Assembly: GCA_937988885.1 (NCBI GenBank)
Contig: CALKHR010000102.1
Coordinates: 1 to 58,491, forward strand
Reading direction: 5' to 3'
From: an uncultured Roseiflexaceae bacterium
GTDB taxonomy: Bacteria; Chloroflexota; Chloroflexia; Chloroflexales; Roseiflexaceae
DNA length: 58,491 nucleotides
Shown here: piece by piece, positions 1 to 10,303 of the stretch
Layout of the letters: the number at the start of each line of letters is the position of its first letter
Numbering within the stretch: position 1 is the first letter of the stretch
Notes under the pieces: model-generated
The model's database searches: none
What the model was told of the DNA's origin: nothing
Seen by the model: only the letters and a program-made list of their open reading frames with translations
Position numbers and translations under genes: made by a program

Positions 1-12
1 GGTGGCATTCCC

Positions 13-32
13 CCGCCAGCGAAAGCAGGCGG
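13..32. repeat. Short GAAA-loop hairpin, left copy
   Basis: The bases form an inverted repeat, CCGCCAGC and GCAGGCGG around a GAAA loop, with one A-A mismatch in the stem. The 15-bp core GCCAGCGAAAGCAGG occurs again at 58421-58435, also in an intergenic region. This fits a REP-like repeat family. The rest of 1-104 shows no gene. Confidence 0.5.
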
Positions 33-104
33 TCCCCTGCCGCAATTTTTATGGAATGGTGCAAAGCAACGATCCACACCAAGGCCAATCAGTAGCACGA
101 TTGA

Positions 105-713
105 TTATTTGGTTTCCTTGGGATTCTTACGTAGATTGATCGCAGTTGATGCAAAAAGAATGATATTCATAATCACTCTCAGAGTTGGATTATCAAATAC
201 TTGTAGTTGGTTATAAACCTCTTGAGTGATATGTAATTCCTCATGTCTTAATAGAATAGTATTGCTGATGATTGATACACCAAAAATGAGTATATAGGCC
301 ACCATGACGATATGTCTGATGGGATGCGTAAGTACTTTCGCCATTACTGCAGAGAGATAAAGACCGAAGAATGAGAGTGAAACTAACGCGGCAAGACCAA
401 CTGCAAGTGGTGCCGGGATTGTATCACGTAATAACATCAGAAGTGTTGCGCTGATGAATAAGACCAAGATGCTTACACCTACCAGCAGCCAGATGTTATT
501 GGATTTTTCACCTTGTATTAAAGGACGAATCCAAGCGCTCAAAAAATAGATTCCCACAAGTGACAACGTAACCACCAGTAACCACGCTCCTGCCAGGACC
601 CATATACCAGTGAAGTTCCATCCAAAGGGTATAAGCACCAGCAAAATAGGTCCATCGGCGAGGAACACCAGCCAAACAATACCTGTTGCTAGGATCAGAG
701 CATATTCTGGCAA
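105..713 (-). CDS. Multi-pass membrane protein of unknown function
   Basis: This is a 202-residue hydrophobic protein with about six predicted membrane segments, separated by short polar loops, and a charged C-terminus. I recognise no catalytic motif and no family. The frame opens with TTG (TTG-CCA-GAA) and no clear Shine-Dalgarno precedes it, so the start is uncertain. Its region is more AT-rich than the genes to the right, and it stands alone. It could be a small transporter-like or sensory membrane protein, but nothing in the sequence decides this. Confidence 0.55.
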   Translation of the reverse strand: MPEYALILATGIVWLVFLADGPILLVLIPFGWNFTGIWVLAGAWLLVVTLSLVGIYFLSAWIRPLIQGEKSNNIWLLVGVSILVLFISATLLMLLRDTIPAPLAVGLAALVSLSFFGLYLSAVMAKVLTHPIRHIVMVAYILIFGVSIISNTILLRHEELHITQEVYNQLQVFDNPTLRVIMNIILFASTAINLRKNPKETK

Positions 714-1033
714 TGATAATGACTTTTTAGATTACATAACACGTTCCTTCTATCCATATCGTCGCTAGAGGATATGGTAATGGTTGTTAAATAGCAAGTT
801 GCATCATCACATAAGTGAAAAAGACCATCTGAAATAAACATAATAAACCTTATCTTCGATCATTCGCTTTGATGGGGACGTTTGCGGTCTGTAACAAAGG
901 AATAAGCGATCATTTCACCTATGATGTTTGTTTGCTTCTACATACTATTCACTTTTCTACGAGGTATCATAGAAAAAGTATACACGGAGGTTTGGCGCAT
1001 TTCAATGCGCTATTCCCTCACATAATTGTCATA
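714..1033. other. AT-rich intergenic region
   Basis: This region separates divergent genes and must carry the upstream region of the minus-strand membrane protein. I see no further reading frame, hairpin or repeat that I can support. Confidence 0.5.
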
Positions 1034-1042
1034 TGGTAGAAT
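1034..1042 (+). promoter_or_regulatory. Extended -10 promoter of the zinc-ribbon gene
   Basis: The string TGG-TAGAAT lies about 40 bases before the chosen start at 1082. It matches the TGN extended -10 pattern seen before several other genes here. No good -35 box is visible. Confidence 0.4.
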
Positions 1043-1081
1043 GCGCTGCGTATTGTGTCGTTGTACAGGAATGAGGCCGCT

Positions 1082-1627
1082 ATGCGCTTGCGCACCCATC
1101 TGATCTCCTCGGCAGTGCTTGGATTGCTCTGTTACCCTCGTTCGCCAAAGCAGGCGTTGCTAGTAACGGTGGCTGGCGTAGCAGTCGATCTCGATCATTT
1201 TGCGCTGTACGCCCTGCGCAGCGGCGATTGGAACCCCCTCGGCGCGTTCGCCTACGATCGGCGGCGCGCACGTCCGATCCGCCCCGGCGATACAAAGCCC
1301 CGCTACGGCTCATTACGCTCGATCATTCACCGAGCGCCCTTAACGTTGCCGCTCCTGTGGTTGGCGGCGCTGCGTTGGCGGTGGGTGCGGCCCATTGCTA
1401 TCGGTGTCACGCTGCACCTGGCGCTCGATGTGCCGTTCCAAACCTTCGACTGGCGCGCACGGCTGCGGGCGCGCGGTCACTGCGAGCGGTGTGGCGTGGC
1501 TGATCTCAATATAGGCGTGTTTTATGTGAAAATGCCCACGTTTGGCGGCTTGGTGTGGTCCGCCGATGATGTTGCTGTGTGGTGCCGACGCTGCGCCCGC
1601 GAAGCAAAACGGTTTGATTGGTCGTAG
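1082..1627 (+). CDS. YdjM-like metal-dependent hydrolase with C-terminal zinc ribbon
   Basis: The 181-residue protein has the spaced residues of membrane-associated YdjM/DUF457 proteins: an early His in RTHLI, a VDLDH motif near residue 37, a His in SIIHRAP, and an HLALD motif before residue 130. The C-terminal part adds CERC and CRRC pairs about 30 residues apart, which look like a zinc ribbon. The start at ATG 1082 is preferred over the GTG at 1055 because AGGAATGAGG lies just upstream. The family is linked to membrane-bound metal hydrolases of unclear substrate. The ribbon is an unusual addition and its role is unknown. Confidence 0.55.
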   Translation: MRLRTHLISSAVLGLLCYPRSPKQALLVTVAGVAVDLDHFALYALRSGDWNPLGAFAYDRRRARPIRPGDTKPRYGSLRSIIHRAPLTLPLLWLAALRWRWVRPIAIGVTLHLALDVPFQTFDWRARLRARGHCERCGVADLNIGVFYVKMPTFGGLVWSADDVAVWCRRCAREAKRFDWS

Positions 1628-1804
1628 GATTTTTACATCGGCCTAGAATAATTGATCGGCGTATTGCGTATCTTTCCTCAGCCGTTCGTAGTTCTTATCT
1701 ATAGTAAATATTTTTTGATGTAAGTGTACAACAATACCCGAGATGGTACTGTTCTCACTGAGCAGTATCCGTTTTGTTATCCCATGAAACGGTCGGAGGG
1801 AAGT

Positions 1805-4741
1805 ATGCGCCTGTTTGGCATGGTCACGCTGCTGCTAGCGTTGCTGGCTTCGGCTAGTGGTGTTGGTGCTGGTGCGCCTGCCAGAGCCGCGTACCCCTCG
1901 CTCTATCTGCGGCGTGCAACGCTCACGCCCGCCACGCTCCCCGCCTCCCCAATCGTCGGCGCAGTACAGATCGTGCAGTTGTCGGGGCCGATCACCACCA
2001 GCGATCGGGCGATGATCGAACGGACCGGCGTGGAGATCTTGGAGTATCTGCCCGAGTACGCCTACGTAGTGCGCGGCACGCCCTCACAATTCGCCGAGAT
2101 CGCCCACTTACCCCAGGTGCTTGCGGTGCTTCCCCTCACTGCGGCGGATAAAATGGCTCCGGCGCTGTTGACAGCCGCTCAGCAGGGCCGACTTCGCTTG
2201 GCAGATATGCAGATCATCCCCTGGCCCGGTCAAGCAAGCCAATTGCAGAGCGATCTGCGCGCCTTCGCATTGCGGAGAGATAGCATCGTAGATCACGCTG
2301 CGCTGTTGCGAGTGGCCGCGCTCGATGCGGTGCGCTGGATCGAGCCGTTGCGCCAGCCACGCCTGCAAAACGATGTCGCCCGCTCGCTAATGCACATCGA
2401 TACGGCGGCCTGGCAGCGCAGTGGATTGTACGGCGCAGGCCAGATCGTCGCGGTCGCTGATACGGGATTGGATACCGGCAACCCCGACACGCTGAGTCCC
2501 GATTTCGCCGGACGCATTGTGGCCACCCACACCTTGCGCAGCAACGAATGGGGCGATCCGCACGGCCACGGCACGCATGTGATCGGCTCGATACTTGGTT
2601 CCGGGCGCACCTCCGGAGCCGATCCTGCGACACGCTCCTATGCCAACAGTTTCGCGGGGGTTGCGCCCGAGGCGCAACTGGTGCTGCAGGCGTTCGAGGC
2701 CGATGCCGAGGGTGCGATCAGCGGTCTGCCCGATGATCTGTACGGCTTATACGCTCAAGCGTATCAAGATGGCGCTCGCATTCACAGCAACAGTTGGGGC
2801 AGCCCGACCGGGCCGCTCAACGATTGGTCTGCGCGTTACGGCGGCTACACCTACGACTCGCAACGAACCGATGCGTTTCTGTGGGATCACCCCGACATGT
2901 CTATTCTGTTCGCGGCGGGCAACGAAGCCCGCGATGGCACGCTCAATGACGCGAATCTGTGCGTCGGCTCCGACGGTGTGATCGATGAGGATTCATTGTT
3001 GGCGCCCGCCACCGCCAAAAATGTTGTGAGTGTTGGCGCTGCGGAGAGTGTGCGCAGCGCTGCGCCGATCGGCCAGATGCTCTGGTTCCTGTTCGATTTC
3101 GTTTCGTTCTGCTATTCGGCCCTGCCGATCGCCAGCGACCTTGTGGCGGACAACCCCAACGGCATGGCGGCGATCTCCTCACGCGGTCCCACCGACGATG
3201 GGCGCATTAAGCCCGACATCGTTGCGCCCGCCACTGGCATCATCTCGAATCGTTCGCGCCACCCGAGCGCTCAAACGCTGTGGTATGCCTATCTGCCGAA
3301 CCTCGATTACGTCTACAGCGGCGGCACCTCTATGGCCACCGCCCTCACATCGGGTGCGGCGACGCTGTTGCGCGAGTGGCTGATGTGGCGTGGCCATGCG
3401 CGCCCGAGCGCAGCCGTTGTCAAAGCGCTGCTGCTGAACACCACCGCATCGATGGGCGCGGGGCAATACGGCACTGGCGTGAACCGTGAGATACCCGCAC
3501 AATACCCCAATCCTGTGAACGGTTGGGGGCGCGTGGACCTGGGATTCCTCAACACGCCCGCCCCGTACCACGTGTGGGTCGATGATGCGACTGCTGGTCT
3601 ATCGACAGGGCAACGGGTGGAGTACACGCACAGCCCTTCCCATCCGCTGATCGTGTTGGATAGCGCGCAGCCGCTGCGCGTCACCCTAGCATGGACCGAT
3701 TACCCCGCCTCGTTGGCTGCCTCACGGCAGTTGGTGAACGATCTCGATCTCGTAGTGATCGGCCCCGATGGCGCGGAGCACTACGGCAACGGCGTCGCCA
3801 CGGGCGATCGGCTCAATAATGTCGAAAGCGTCGTGATCGAGGACCCGCCGCTCGGCGAGTATCGGGTACAGGTGCGGGCTGTGAACGTGCCCATGCAGAC
3901 GCAGCCGTATGCGTTGGCGGTGAGCGGTGCGCTCTCGATGCAAGGGCTGCAGGCAGTGACCAAGCGCAGCGAACAGAGCGAGGTGAGGCCAGGTGAGTTA
4001 ATCACCTACACGCTACTGCTCGATACGGGCGCCGAATCGATCACACAGCCGATCAGCCTGTACGACCGTATGCCCGCTGCAACAACGTTTGTGCATGCCT
4101 CGGATGGCGGGGTACTGAGGAGCGACGGCGTGGTGCAGTGGCAATTGCCCCCGTTGCCCGCGCAACAGTACATCACCCGCACGCTCACCGTGCGCGCCGA
4201 GCCATGGCTATCGAACGGCGCCCGCATCATCAACGACACGTATTGGGCGACACCAGGCTTCGAGCAGGCCGATAAAGCACCTCCGGTGGCTGTCTCGGTG
4301 GTGGGGCAGCACAACGACTTGGCGATGTTAGCACTCACCAAACAGGCCGAGCCATCGACGTTCGTGGAGCCGAGCGGGCTGATCACCTATACGCTTTCGG
4401 TGAGTTTGACGAGCGGCTCAATAACCGGTGTGGAGCTGATCGACGAAGTGCCCGCTCATACGCAGTTTGTGGCGGCGAGCGGTACGTATGAGCGCGAGGA
4501 AGCCGAGACCACATTTGTGCGATGGGAGTTAGGCGATATCAGCGGAGATCAGCACATCACGCGCACCTTGACAGTGCGTGTCGATCCTCAAGCGGAGGAT
4601 GGCACGATCATCCGTAATCACAACTATCGCGTGACTGCACGGAATGCTCCAAGCCGTAGTAATAGTGCGGTTGAGGTGGTGGTCAAAGCCCCAGAGCGAA
4701 CGAAGCTCTATTGGTTATCGCTTGTGTACGGCCAACCCTAA
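1805..4741 (+). CDS. Secreted subtilisin-like S8 serine protease with two DUF11 repeats
   Basis: This 978-residue protein begins with a signal peptide (MRLFGMVTLLLALLASASG) at an ATG preceded by GGAGGG. The catalytic triad is visible: Asp219 in VADTGLD, His255 in HGTHV and Ser509 in GGTSMA, with the oxyanion Asn in FAAGNEA. The block after Ser509 resembles the KP-43 type, including the C-terminal beta-barrel around LAWTDYPAS and NDLDLVV. Two DUF11-type Ig-like repeats (PGELITYTL and SGLITYTL) follow and probably tether or space the enzyme outside the cell. It should degrade extracellular protein. Its TAA stop overlaps the TAG stop of the opposing regulator gene. Confidence 0.93.
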   Translation: MRLFGMVTLLLALLASASGVGAGAPARAAYPSLYLRRATLTPATLPASPIVGAVQIVQLSGPITTSDRAMIERTGVEILEYLPEYAYVVRGTPSQFAEIAHLPQVLAVLPLTAADKMAPALLTAAQQGRLRLADMQIIPWPGQASQLQSDLRAFALRRDSIVDHAALLRVAALDAVRWIEPLRQPRLQNDVARSLMHIDTAAWQRSGLYGAGQIVAVADTGLDTGNPDTLSPDFAGRIVATHTLRSNEWGDPHGHGTHVIGSILGSGRTSGADPATRSYANSFAGVAPEAQLVLQAFEADAEGAISGLPDDLYGLYAQAYQDGARIHSNSWGSPTGPLNDWSARYGGYTYDSQRTDAFLWDHPDMSILFAAGNEARDGTLNDANLCVGSDGVIDEDSLLAPATAKNVVSVGAAESVRSAAPIGQMLWFLFDFVSFCYSALPIASDLVADNPNGMAAISSRGPTDDGRIKPDIVAPATGIISNRSRHPSAQTLWYAYLPNLDYVYSGGTSMATALTSGAATLLREWLMWRGHARPSAAVVKALLLNTTASMGAGQYGTGVNREIPAQYPNPVNGWGRVDLGFLNTPAPYHVWVDDATAGLSTGQRVEYTHSPSHPLIVLDSAQPLRVTLAWTDYPASLAASRQLVNDLDLVVIGPDGAEHYGNGVATGDRLNNVESVVIEDPPLGEYRVQVRAVNVPMQTQPYALAVSGALSMQGLQAVTKRSEQSEVRPGELITYTLLLDTGAESITQPISLYDRMPAATTFVHASDGGVLRSDGVVQWQLPPLPAQQYITRTLTVRAEPWLSNGARIINDTYWATPGFEQADKAPPVAVSVVGQHNDLAMLALTKQAEPSTFVEPSGLITYTLSVSLTSGSITGVELIDEVPAHTQFVAASGTYEREEAETTFVRWELGDISGDQHITRTLTVRVDPQAEDGTIIRNHNYRVTARNAPSRSNSAVEVVVKAPERTKLYWLSLVYGQP

Positions 4742-5589
4742 GATGCAGGCTCCGTAGGATCGTTGAACGGGATGACAGGGATCGGTAGGCCTTTCGCGGT
4801 GAAGATCGTCTCGATAGCAGTTTGGAGATCCCATACAAGTGTGATATCGCTGAAATTGACGCCAACGTACTCGTTGCCGGTGATGGTTTCGGGGGCCACG
4901 CCCGCGATGAGCACCTGCACATGCTTCTTCTTCTGAAGTTCGCGCATACTGTTCAGCAGGTAGTTGGCGATATTTGCTTCGATGATCGGCAGGCCGGTCA
5001 CATCGGTGATCAGCACATGCGCCTTTGTCTCTTCAATACCTTGATTGATCTCATCGACGATATTATTGGCACGCACCGCATCGACCAGGCCAATCAGTGG
5101 ATACAGGACGATTCCAGGGAAGAGCGGTAACAACGGTGTGACCGTTTCATTCAGACGTTGTGCTTGCTCGGCGATGATCTGGCTGTTTGCAGCGATAAAC
5201 GCTATCGACAGAGCTTCGATGCCGCTGCGCATCAGCGTGTAGGCGCGATAATACCACCATTCGCGAGCTTCCGCATCCCCCTGAAGCGCTTCGAGCATAT
5301 CGGCTAAGATAATTTCCTCGCCGATCACCAATGTGCGATAAATATCTTCAATACGGGTATTTTGCCACGCTCGAATACTGGCGACAAAACGCCAATGCTC
5401 GGCGAAATAGCGCACCGTGTTGGAGGTAAGGTCTTGCTGAAAGGCGCTGAGCGTGCCACCCACCATTTGGACTAACTGTTCTCGAGGAAAGGAGCGGTAA
5501 CTTTCGAGATTTTCCTCGATCATACGGTTCAGCACCTTTTCGAGCATCATTGGGCTGCGTTGTTGAAATGCGGAGATAACACGTTCCAT
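4738..5589 (-). CDS. RsbR-like STAS-domain stress regulator
   Basis: The 283-residue protein has an alpha-helical N-terminal half (residues 1-150) and a C-terminal STAS domain from about residue 165. The phosphoacceptor region reads LITDVTGLPIIE, which matches the D-x-T-G signature of RsbR/RsbS proteins, where the Thr is phosphorylated by an RsbT-type kinase in the stressosome. No RsbS, RsbT or sigma factor gene is nearby, so it is an orphan here. ATG 5589 is preferred because AGGA lies nine bases upstream; an in-frame ATG at 5598 would add three residues. It is convergent with the protease gene and shares stop-codon bases with it. Confidence 0.85.
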   Translation of the reverse strand: MERVISAFQQRSPMMLEKVLNRMIEENLESYRSFPREQLVQMVGGTLSAFQQDLTSNTVRYFAEHWRFVASIRAWQNTRIEDIYRTLVIGEEIILADMLEALQGDAEAREWWYYRAYTLMRSGIEALSIAFIAANSQIIAEQAQRLNETVTPLLPLFPGIVLYPLIGLVDAVRANNIVDEINQGIEETKAHVLITDVTGLPIIEANIANYLLNSMRELQKKKHVQVLIAGVAPETITGNEYVGVNFSDITLVWDLQTAIETIFTAKGLPIPVIPFNDPTEPAS

Positions 5590-5977
5590 TGTGTGCATCC
5601 TACTTATAAACCGGTGTAGGCCGATAAAAGAGAAAGAGATCGTATCGGCAATTTATGATGCCTCTACTGCGCTGAGCAACGTATCAATGGGAGCGGATGG
5701 TGATTCCACGTTTCATTCTATGAAAAGATGTGGTCGTCGAAAAATGCTTGTACGTGGAATTATTTTGTTGGGAAAATATTGTGTTTGTTGTTTATTGATG
5801 GTGGTTGATGATACGAGATATTTGGTTGAGCGATAATACATTGTAGCATGAAATGATATTAGTTTTTATGGGCTCCTCACACAAACCTATCTAAGCGTGC
5901 TTTTTTGCCATACTTGAGGGTGGCCGCTTTGTATGTGAAGAGGCGGAATTGAATGAGGAAATACATGGAGTGGTTTG
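5590..5977. other. AT-rich intergenic region
   Basis: About 390 bases lie between two minus-strand genes. It holds the upstream region of the STAS regulator. A plus-strand frame at 5591-5836 has no ribosome site and no family resemblance, so I do not call it. Confidence 0.4.
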
Positions 5978-6808
5978 TTAGAGCGATGTGATTTCGAGCG
6001 CGGCGAGATCGAGCCATTGCGCAGGCGCATCGCTCACGCCCCATCCGAAGTTGCCCGTTGGCGTGACGATCGCCCATTGGTTATCGAGCCATGCGACGAA
6101 GCCGAGCGGCCCCCGTGGCGGGCGATCCGTCTCTAACACGCAGTTATCGTCGATCAACAGGCGTGCAACGTGAGGAAGCCACTCGATGGTGTAGGTGCGC
6201 CACACGCTTGTCGGCATTGCGAAGGGTGTCTCGGCGATGCGCAGCGCCCGCTGAACGCGCGGCCAGATCCGGCGATACAGGTGGGGGTGGCGATTCAGCA
6301 GCAGCACGAACGGCGCGAGCGGTGCCCACGCCAACGCGCTCGGTTGCGTGGCGTCGATGCAGGCGGCCTTCCAGCCGTGGCCCGGAACGCCCTGCGCCAG
6401 CGGCATGTTCGAAGGCGGCGCCGCGTGAAAGAACCACAACGCCGAAGGGAGCGCGATTCCACCTTCGTTGAGTGGGGCGAGTGGGTTGTTCCAGAACCCA
6501 AAACCAGCCGTGCCGCTGAGGCTACCCGACACCCGCACCCGCACAGTGAGGCGCAGCGGGGGCCGCCAGCGATAGTCGTGGCGCGCCAAGGCCCTGGGCC
6601 GCGTCGGCGAAGCGCCGTAATCGTCGAGCATAGCGTTGGCGTAGCCCTGCCCGCCCTGTTGGGCCAGCAGCAAGCGTAGGCCGCTCGGCTGCACCGCCAT
6701 GCGTCCGCCGCCGATCTGGGTGCGCCGCCAGTACGGCGAAATGCGCGGCACGAACGTCTCACGAATCGCGTGTGGTTGCTGCATAATGCTGCGTAGGGTG
6801 CTGTTCAT
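5978..6808 (-). CDS. GH16/concanavalin-like beta-sandwich protein without catalytic motif
   Basis: The 276-residue protein has the late strands of the GH16 concanavalin-like fold: WRTYTIEWLPHVARLLID, followed by PLGFVAWLDNQWAIVTPTG. The ExDxE catalytic signature of family 16 glucanases is absent, so it more likely binds a sugar polymer or is structural than hydrolyses one. No signal peptide is seen, which is odd for such a fold. The start is set at the first ATG (6808); a TTG at 6838 would add ten residues, and no strong ribosome site supports either. The gene stands alone, just upstream of divergent ettA. Confidence 0.55.
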   Translation of the reverse strand: MNSTLRSIMQQPHAIRETFVPRISPYWRRTQIGGGRMAVQPSGLRLLLAQQGGQGYANAMLDDYGASPTRPRALARHDYRWRPPLRLTVRVRVSGSLSGTAGFGFWNNPLAPLNEGGIALPSALWFFHAAPPSNMPLAQGVPGHGWKAACIDATQPSALAWAPLAPFVLLLNRHPHLYRRIWPRVQRALRIAETPFAMPTSVWRTYTIEWLPHVARLLIDDNCVLETDRPPRGPLGFVAWLDNQWAIVTPTGNFGWGVSDAPAQWLDLAALEITSL

Positions 6809-6891
6809 CCACAGGTGACAATGGTGTGTTGTGTGCAACAGTGTTGGTATTGTAGCACGCTGCGATGCGGCGGCTGTGCGCAGAGATCTGG

Positions 6892-6897
6892 TATGAT
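6892..6897 (+). promoter_or_regulatory. Possible additional -10 (TGG-TATGAT)
   Basis: TGG at 6889-6891 is followed by TATGAT, the same extended -10 pattern seen elsewhere in the window. It lies 89 bases before ettA and could give a leadered ettA transcript. No -35 is clear. Confidence 0.25.
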
Positions 6898-6947
6898 ATG
6901 CCCGCCGTATGCGTGAACAGATGCACCATATTGTGATTGGAACGCTA

Positions 6948-6977
6948 TTGGACGTAGCAAGCGCTTCGTATTATACT
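6948..6977 (+). promoter_or_regulatory. ettA promoter, predicting a leaderless mRNA
   Basis: TTGGAC and TATACT are separated by 18 bases. The -10 box ends only eight bases before the ATG at 6986, so the expected transcription start falls at or within two bases of the start codon. No Shine-Dalgarno is present between them. Confidence 0.55.
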
Positions 6978-6985
6978 GCCCGATT

Positions 6986-8656
<1,671 letters not shown>

Positions 8657-8701
8657 GAGCGCGTCAGCGCTCTCCGCAATCCGTTAGAATAACGCAATCA
8701 A

Positions 8702-8746
8702 AACCCGTCTTACTGCAATCGCTCCTGGCGTGCAGTAAGGCGGGTT
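8702..8746. terminator. 16-bp inverted repeat downstream of ettA
   Basis: AACCCGTCTTACTGCA pairs with TGCAGTAAGGCGGGTT through one G-T wobble, around a 13-base loop. No T-run follows on the plus strand; a short T-run (TTTTGATT) follows on the minus strand. It probably ends or protects the ettA transcript. Confidence 0.5.
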
Positions 8747-8891
8747 CGGCGTTCGAAGTAACCTCAGACCGCAGAGGATCGTCTAACATTTAACCGAGTA
8801 CAACCATCAAATGAATCTCGTTTCCAAGGCTATGCGGTGCTGATCGCTCGATACGCATGTGTCGAGGACGATTGGTGTTGCTAGCCACGGA

Positions 8892-8919
8892 TTGTTGTTG
8901 CGGCAAGCGAATGTATAGT
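8892..8919 (+). promoter_or_regulatory. Promoter of the RidA-family gene
   Basis: TTGTTG and TATAGT are separated by 16 bases, ending 25 bases before the ATG at 8945, with AGGAAGG as ribosome site. Confidence 0.5.
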
Positions 8920-8944
8920 TGTCATAAGAACAGGAAGGTGTACG

Positions 8945-9349
8945 ATGAGCACTTATCAACCTCCGCAGTTCCTCAACCCCGATACGCTGCCGAAATCGGT
9001 GGGCTACTCGCAGATAGCGAAGGTTTCGGGCGGGCAGACGCTGTATATCGCAGGGCAGATCGGTCTTGACGCAAGCGGGCAACTGGTGGGGCCGGGCGAT
9101 CTGGCTGCGCAGACGCTGCAGACGTTTCGCAACATCGAGGCGGCCCTGAGCGCGTGCGGCGCTACCTTTCACAACGTGGTGAAGTTGAGCTACTTTATGC
9201 TCGACATCAGCCAGATCGCAGTGGTTCGCGCGATCCGCGATCAGTTTGTGAATGTGGAGAACCCACCCGCGAGTACGGCGGTCGAGGTGCGGCGCCTGTT
9301 CCGCGACGATATTCTGATCGAGATCGAGGCGATTGCGGTGATTCCGTAG
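8945..9349 (+). CDS. Rid/YjgF/UK114-family protein
   Basis: The 134-residue protein covers the whole Rid fold, with the family blocks TLYIAGQIGLDASG, TFRNIEAALSACGATFHNVVKL and the C-terminal ILIEIEAIAVIP. Canonical RidA trimers use an Arg just before SCVEVARLP to hydrolyse reactive enamines or imines from PLP enzymes. The matching place here reads PPASTAVEVRRL, so that Arg is replaced by Ser. This points to one of the Rid subfamilies without deaminase activity. It is monocistronic, with its own promoter and a terminator at 9382. Confidence 0.9.
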   Translation: MSTYQPPQFLNPDTLPKSVGYSQIAKVSGGQTLYIAGQIGLDASGQLVGPGDLAAQTLQTFRNIEAALSACGATFHNVVKLSYFMLDISQIAVVRAIRDQFVNVENPPASTAVEVRRLFRDDILIEIEAIAVIP

Positions 9350-9381
9350 CATATCGCGCTCGCCAAGGCATATCGGTGGTT

Positions 9382-9411
9382 CAGCAGCTTGCGATGCAGG
9401 CTGCTGTTTTT
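9382..9411 (+). terminator. Intrinsic terminator after the Rid gene
   Basis: CAGCAGC pairs with GCTGCTG around an 11-base loop, followed by TTTTT. Confidence 0.75.
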
Positions 9412-9454
9412 GTGGACGGCGCACTGCGCAATTTTGGAGGTGTTGCGAGGCGTT

Positions 9455-9482
9455 GGGCAGCCGCACTAGCGCACGGCTGCCC
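9455..9482. terminator. Hairpin downstream of the EspG-like gene
   Basis: GGGCAGCCG pairs with CGGCTGCCC around ten bases, 15 bases beyond the stop of the minus-strand gene. There is no T-run, so it may act as a 3' stabilising hairpin. Confidence 0.4.
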
Positions 9483-9496
9483 GCCGCTTGCTGCGG

Positions 9497-10303
9497 TTAG
9501 CTGTTCTGTTGGTGCAATGCGTGTAATTGCGCTTGCAGATACTTGATAAAGTGGTCGTTATCTGTGAGTATGATGTTGAACGCTGTTGCTGTTTCTTGAT
9601 CGGTTGGCTCGATCAGCCAGGCATCCTGCGGTTGCTCGATAAACAACCCGAATGTGCGCATCGTTTGGATCTGCCCCTGATCGATCTGGAACAGTGTGAG
9701 CGTGACCGAGTGGGTGAGATGCCCGAGCGTATGGGCGAAATGCGCGATCAATGGGTTTTGTTCGCTCGGTTGAAGCAGAATATCGGGTGCTTGGCGGGCG
9801 GAGATGAGCGTTTCGGTGTCGAGCGTGAACGAACTGCCTGTGTCTTTAGGCTGTGTCGGCGGGAGCGCGAGCGTATTGGCGACCATTTGCACCGCAACGT
9901 CCACCGAACTGATAGAACGCAGCCTGTACTCTTGCCCGTGCAAGGTGAGCTCGATCACCTGGGTGGTGCCGATCGCGAAGGTGACCTGTTGTGCGCTGTT
10001 AGCTGTCTCGACCTGGCAGATGAAGGCGACTTCGGGGAACGCGAGGTCAATGAGCATGCTCACAAGCTGATTGCCGAAGTGGTAGGTGTGTTCTTCTGCG
10101 TCCCACACGATCCTCCCCGATGCTTCGAGCTGTTGTTTGCCAGCCTCCCACAATGTTTGTTTGGTCGCTTCATCGGCGGGGAACAGCGCCTCATTATCGC
10201 CACCGATCAGATGCGGTGCGTTAAGGATGGTGAGCAGGAACACCATCTCAGCGGTGTTCAGCGTGATCGGCGCACCGATTAGAGTGGGTGTATCAAGCGT
10301 CAT
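9497..10303 (-). CDS. EspG-like partner of the WXG100 protein
   Basis: The 268-residue soluble protein has no signal peptide or membrane segment. Its layout recalls EspG of actinobacterial type VII secretion, a cytosolic chaperone for secreted substrates: an N-terminal helical segment opening with NTAEMVFLLTILNAP, a beta-rich middle (VTFAIGTTQVIELTLHG) and a C-terminal half with repeated beta strands. This is a loose match by shape, not a firm assignment. Its ATG overlaps the stop of the WXG100 gene (ATGA), which couples their translation. An immunity or chaperone role for the upstream product is the simplest reading. Confidence 0.45.
   Translation of the reverse strand: MTLDTPTLIGAPITLNTAEMVFLLTILNAPHLIGGDNEALFPADEATKQTLWEAGKQQLEASGRIVWDAEEHTYHFGNQLVSMLIDLAFPEVAFICQVETANSAQQVTFAIGTTQVIELTLHGQEYRLRSISSVDVAVQMVANTLALPPTQPKDTGSSFTLDTETLISARQAPDILLQPSEQNPLIAHFAHTLGHLTHSVTLTLFQIDQGQIQTMRTFGLFIEQPQDAWLIEPTDQETATAFNIILTDNDHFIKYLQAQLHALHQQNS

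Noticed and set aside
5591..5836. 81-codon plus-strand frame
   Set aside because: Lies in AT-rich DNA, with no ribosome site and no family resemblance.
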